DNA from: an uncultured Gammaproteobacteria bacterium
Lineage (GTDB): Bacteria > Pseudomonadota > Gammaproteobacteria > Arenicellales > UBA868
Assembly: GCA_905612355.1 (NCBI GenBank)
Contig: CAJQRU010000059.1
Span: forward strand, 1 to 59,766
Reading direction: 5' to 3'
DNA length: 59,766 bases
Of this stretch, positions 57,581 through 59,766 are shown one piece after another (within the stretch, counting starts at the first letter, position 1; every line of letters starts with the position of its first letter). Made by a program: the position numbers and the translations under genes. Under the pieces are notes generated by a model that saw nothing but the letters and a program-made list of their open reading frames with translations, was not told where the DNA came from and did not search any database.

Positions 57581-58588
57581 TCATGCCATGGACCCGCGAT
57601 TAGGCACTTCGGGGAGGTGTTGGTCAAACCATTCTCTGACCGGCATGACCAGTGGGTGACCTAGTCTCAGTGATATGAATTTGAGCACCCTGGGCAGATA
57701 TTCACGGTAGGCCGGTTTTGCGTCCCGTGTTGCCAGGCGAGTGAAGATGCCGGCGATTTTGCAGTGTCGTTGCAAGCCAAGTACATGATATGAGCTCATG
57801 AATAAATCAGGATGGGTATCAGGCATTGAAGACAGGTAGTGCCTCAGCATTGATTCGACGCTCTCCGGCCTGATATCCCTCCGAGCATCTTCGAGTAACG
57901 ACATCAGGTCGTAAGCAGGGGAACCAATGACAGCATCCTGGAAATCAAGTAAACCGCATTGACCAGCGTTATCGCCGCGATTTACTTGAATAAGATTGTC
58001 GATGTGAAAGTCACGTAGGACCAATGTTGGATCAAGTGCCGGCAGATGATTCAATACTTGATGCCAGGCGTCGATGTAATCTTGCCGAATCTTGGTTGTA
58101 ACGTGGAACCCGCGGACCACTGGGTAGTACCAGTCTGGCATCAGTAAGCTCTCGTCGATCATGGTTTGTCGATCATATGGAGGAACATTGATCTGAATTG
58201 CGGCAGGATTCTCGTGCAGCCTAATGAGTGCGTCGACAGCCGATCGGTAAAGGGTGGTTTCGTTTGTCCCGGCATTCAATAGCTGTGTGAAGGTGTTGTC
58301 GCCAAAATCCTCCATCAAGATAAATCCATTGTTTTTGTCGTGATGATAAATTTCTGGTGCCACGAGGTCGAGTTCATTCAGGTGGTGAGCGATGGTAATG
58401 AACGGTGTAATCTGTTCGCGCATAGGGGGAGCATCCATCAACATAGCCGATACGCCGGCACGTTCTAATCTAAAGTAGCGACGGAATGACGCATCCGGCT
58501 GCAGCGCAGTGGTTTTTGCACCGAACCAGCCGTTTTGGCTAACAAAGGTGTCACGCAGACATTCTCTCTCGCTAGATGAAGGCGGCAT
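57581..58588 (-). CDS. amgK: AmgK-like amino sugar kinase (APH fold)
   Basis: A 335-residue aminoglycoside-phosphotransferase-fold kinase. The catalytic loop is VLRDFHIDNLIQV and the magnesium motif is GLLDFQDAVIGSPAYDLMSL, the latter typical of AmgK. The N-lobe has FILMEDFGDNTF. AmgK phosphorylates the anomeric position of MurNAc and GlcNAc in the MurU recycling route. The partner murU is usually adjacent in Pseudomonas but is not in this window; the next gene downstream on this strand is csaA-like. It lies 45 bases after the ImuB-like gene on the same strand. Other APH-type kinases are possible. Confidence 0.75.
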   Translation of the reverse strand: MPPSSSERECLRDTFVSQNGWFGAKTTALQPDASFRRYFRLERAGVSAMLMDAPPMREQITPFITIAHHLNELDLVAPEIYHHDKNNGFILMEDFGDNTFTQLLNAGTNETTLYRSAVDALIRLHENPAAIQINVPPYDRQTMIDESLLMPDWYYPVVRGFHVTTKIRQDYIDAWHQVLNHLPALDPTLVLRDFHIDNLIQVNRGDNAGQCGLLDFQDAVIGSPAYDLMSLLEDARRDIRPESVESMLRHYLSSMPDTHPDLFMSSYHVLGLQRHCKIAGIFTRLATRDAKPAYREYLPRVLKFISLRLGHPLVMPVREWFDQHLPEVPNRGSMA

Positions 58589-58633
58589 GGCAGTTAGTAA
58601 TAAATCCAGTAGAAAATATTTGGCGGTAGGGGG

Positions 58634-59766
58634 TTAGAAGATACCATGGGCAAACCAGTGCCCGGTGTTCAATTCCCGAAAGATCCATAGATCAATATGG
58701 TGATTATTTCGTGCGTGATAATAATCACGTCTGACAGGAAATGTATCCCACCAGCCGCTGACAATGCGTTCATATTCTTTGGCCACTTCTAAAGGACCGT
58801 GAAAATACGGTTTGCCATCGATGACATCCAGGATGCGCGGCTTTAGGAATAACCACAGAGGGCGTGGGGCGCATTGATTGTTTTGATCAGTTTCTCCAGG
58901 TTCGCAGAATGACCAGGCGTGCTCTGGACGATATTCTGCATGGGTGCGCAGGCCGAGTACTTGTTGATCGCCAAGACGATGACGTAATCGATCCAGGAGC
59001 ATGGGCCATGTATCCATATCGGTGGCCGAAAAAAGACAGGTATTCTGTTCGCCAATGTGGCGTAACGGCATTGCGCTGAGTGTTATTTTCTCGACTGCAT
59101 TGGTAAGATTAATCGCATCAAAGGCTAGATGAGTGAGTCCTAACAACGATTTTTCTCCGTATCGTTCATCGGTCAGGCGCAGAGTAATAGGCGTAGAAGG
59201 TTGATCAGGATGATGTAGTAACCAATCAATTTGGTTAACATGCTTGCATGTGTGTAGTAATTGACTGACGAGTGCTTGCACTAGTATTTTTGCCCAAGGC
59301 ATCAACTGCTCAACTTGTGTCCTGGCGGGCAGACATTCCAGAGTTTTCTCAAATTTGTGTGGCGGAATGAATGTGATTTGGGGGTCGGGTTCTACACCGG
59401 TTAGTCGATCGAGCAGGTTCAAAATAGCGGGTCCCAGGCGACGGGCGAGTCCACTTCGTGGTAATCGCAAGAGGGCTCCAATTTGTTGAACACCGATCTG
59501 TTGTAGCAAGGTTTGTTGGTGCTGGTTCAGTTCCAGTAAATCGACTGGTATTGGACTGATAGAAGCAACTAATCGAGTTTGGTTGACAATCAGAATGCTG
59601 CTGGAATGACGGGCGCATAGCGTTGCGCTAGACGGCGTTGGCGTAATCGCCAGATGAACACATGAGTATTGTCGGTTTATCCAGGACTTGATTGCTGCTA
59701 AGAGGGAGTTAAGTCCGCCGTAAAGTCTTAGACTGCCCGAGATTTCGAGCAGCAAGCCACTTGAAT
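58634..59766 (-). CDS. imuB: ImuB-like Y-family DNA polymerase homologue (partial)
   Basis: The open frame runs off the window, so the N-terminus is missing; about 377 residues are visible. SSGLLLEISGSLRLYGG matches the palm region of ImuB/Y-family proteins. The helix-hairpin region IGALLRLPRSGLARRLGP and little-finger domain follow. The C-terminus has GWWDTFPVRRDYYHARNNHH and WIFREL, typical of ImuB. ImuB works with ImuA and DnaE2 in damage-induced mutagenesis and is itself thought to be catalytically inactive. imuA would be expected just outside the window. Confidence 0.82.
   Translation of the reverse strand, partial: SSGLLLEISGSLRLYGGLNSLLAAIKSWINRQYSCVHLAITPTPSSATLCARHSSSILIVNQTRLVASISPIPVDLLELNQHQQTLLQQIGVQQIGALLRLPRSGLARRLGPAILNLLDRLTGVEPDPQITFIPPHKFEKTLECLPARTQVEQLMPWAKILVQALVSQLLHTCKHVNQIDWLLHHPDQPSTPITLRLTDERYGEKSLLGLTHLAFDAINLTNAVEKITLSAMPLRHIGEQNTCLFSATDMDTWPMLLDRLRHRLGDQQVLGLRTHAEYRPEHAWSFCEPGETDQNNQCAPRPLWLFLKPRILDVIDGKPYFHGPLEVAKEYERIVSGWWDTFPVRRDYYHARNNHHIDLWIFRELNTGHWFAHGIF

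Overview
The window is a gammaproteobacterial chromosome segment. It carries the complete translation/transcription supercluster: tRNA-Tyr/Gly/Thr, tuf, tRNA-Trp, secE-nusG, rplKAJL, rpoBC, rpsLG-fusA-tuf, then the S10, spc and alpha gene sets through rplQ. Two identical tuf genes, an E. coli-like L10 leader, the birA-coaX-SPOR gene order before the tRNA/tuf block, and rarA, ampD and AmgK-type recycling genes all fit Gammaproteobacteria. I cannot name the genus. Base composition is moderate, with an A+T-richer stretch at about 8.2-17.5 kb.

Layout. 0.2-3.8 kb: peripheral metabolism (cupin protein, FAD-linked D-2-hydroxyacid-type dehydrogenase, gamma-glutamyltransferase-like enzyme). 3.85-8.2 kb: AlkB-like repair dioxygenase, RarA, BirA, type III pantothenate kinase and a SPOR-domain protein, with 1- to 4-base overlaps from rarA onward. 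8.2-17.6 kb: an accessory block between the SPOR gene and the tRNA/tuf block. It holds a B12-binding radical SAM protein, a capsule-synthesis-like protein, a tRNA-Thr(TGT), a DUF898/M48 peptidase pair, a truncated ilvE copy and a GT39-like membrane glycosyltransferase, followed by intact ilvE on the minus strand. 18.9-51.5 kb: the tRNA/tuf/rif/str/S10/spc/alpha supercluster, essentially all on the plus strand. 51.7-59.8 kb: AmpD, then (minus) PduO-type cobalamin adenosyltransferase and glycerate kinase, (plus) agmatinase-family ureohydrolase and a DmdC-like acyl-CoA dehydrogenase, and (minus) CsaA-like protein, AmgK-like kinase and an ImuB-like Y-family polymerase cut by the window edge.

Most of the window is housekeeping and looks ordinary. 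The observations most worth following up are: (1) an insertion of about 100 residues in the N-terminal clamp region of RpoC; (2) a 399-bp ungapped, roughly 93% identical direct repeat containing the 3' third of ilvE, flanking the GT39-like gene; (3) an apparently identical 1,319-bp tuf repeat that extends into fusA, leaving the last 22 codons of fusA upstream of the first tuf; and (4) the accessory glycan-type block itself. No insertion sequence, integrase, CRISPR array or recognisable defence system was seen.
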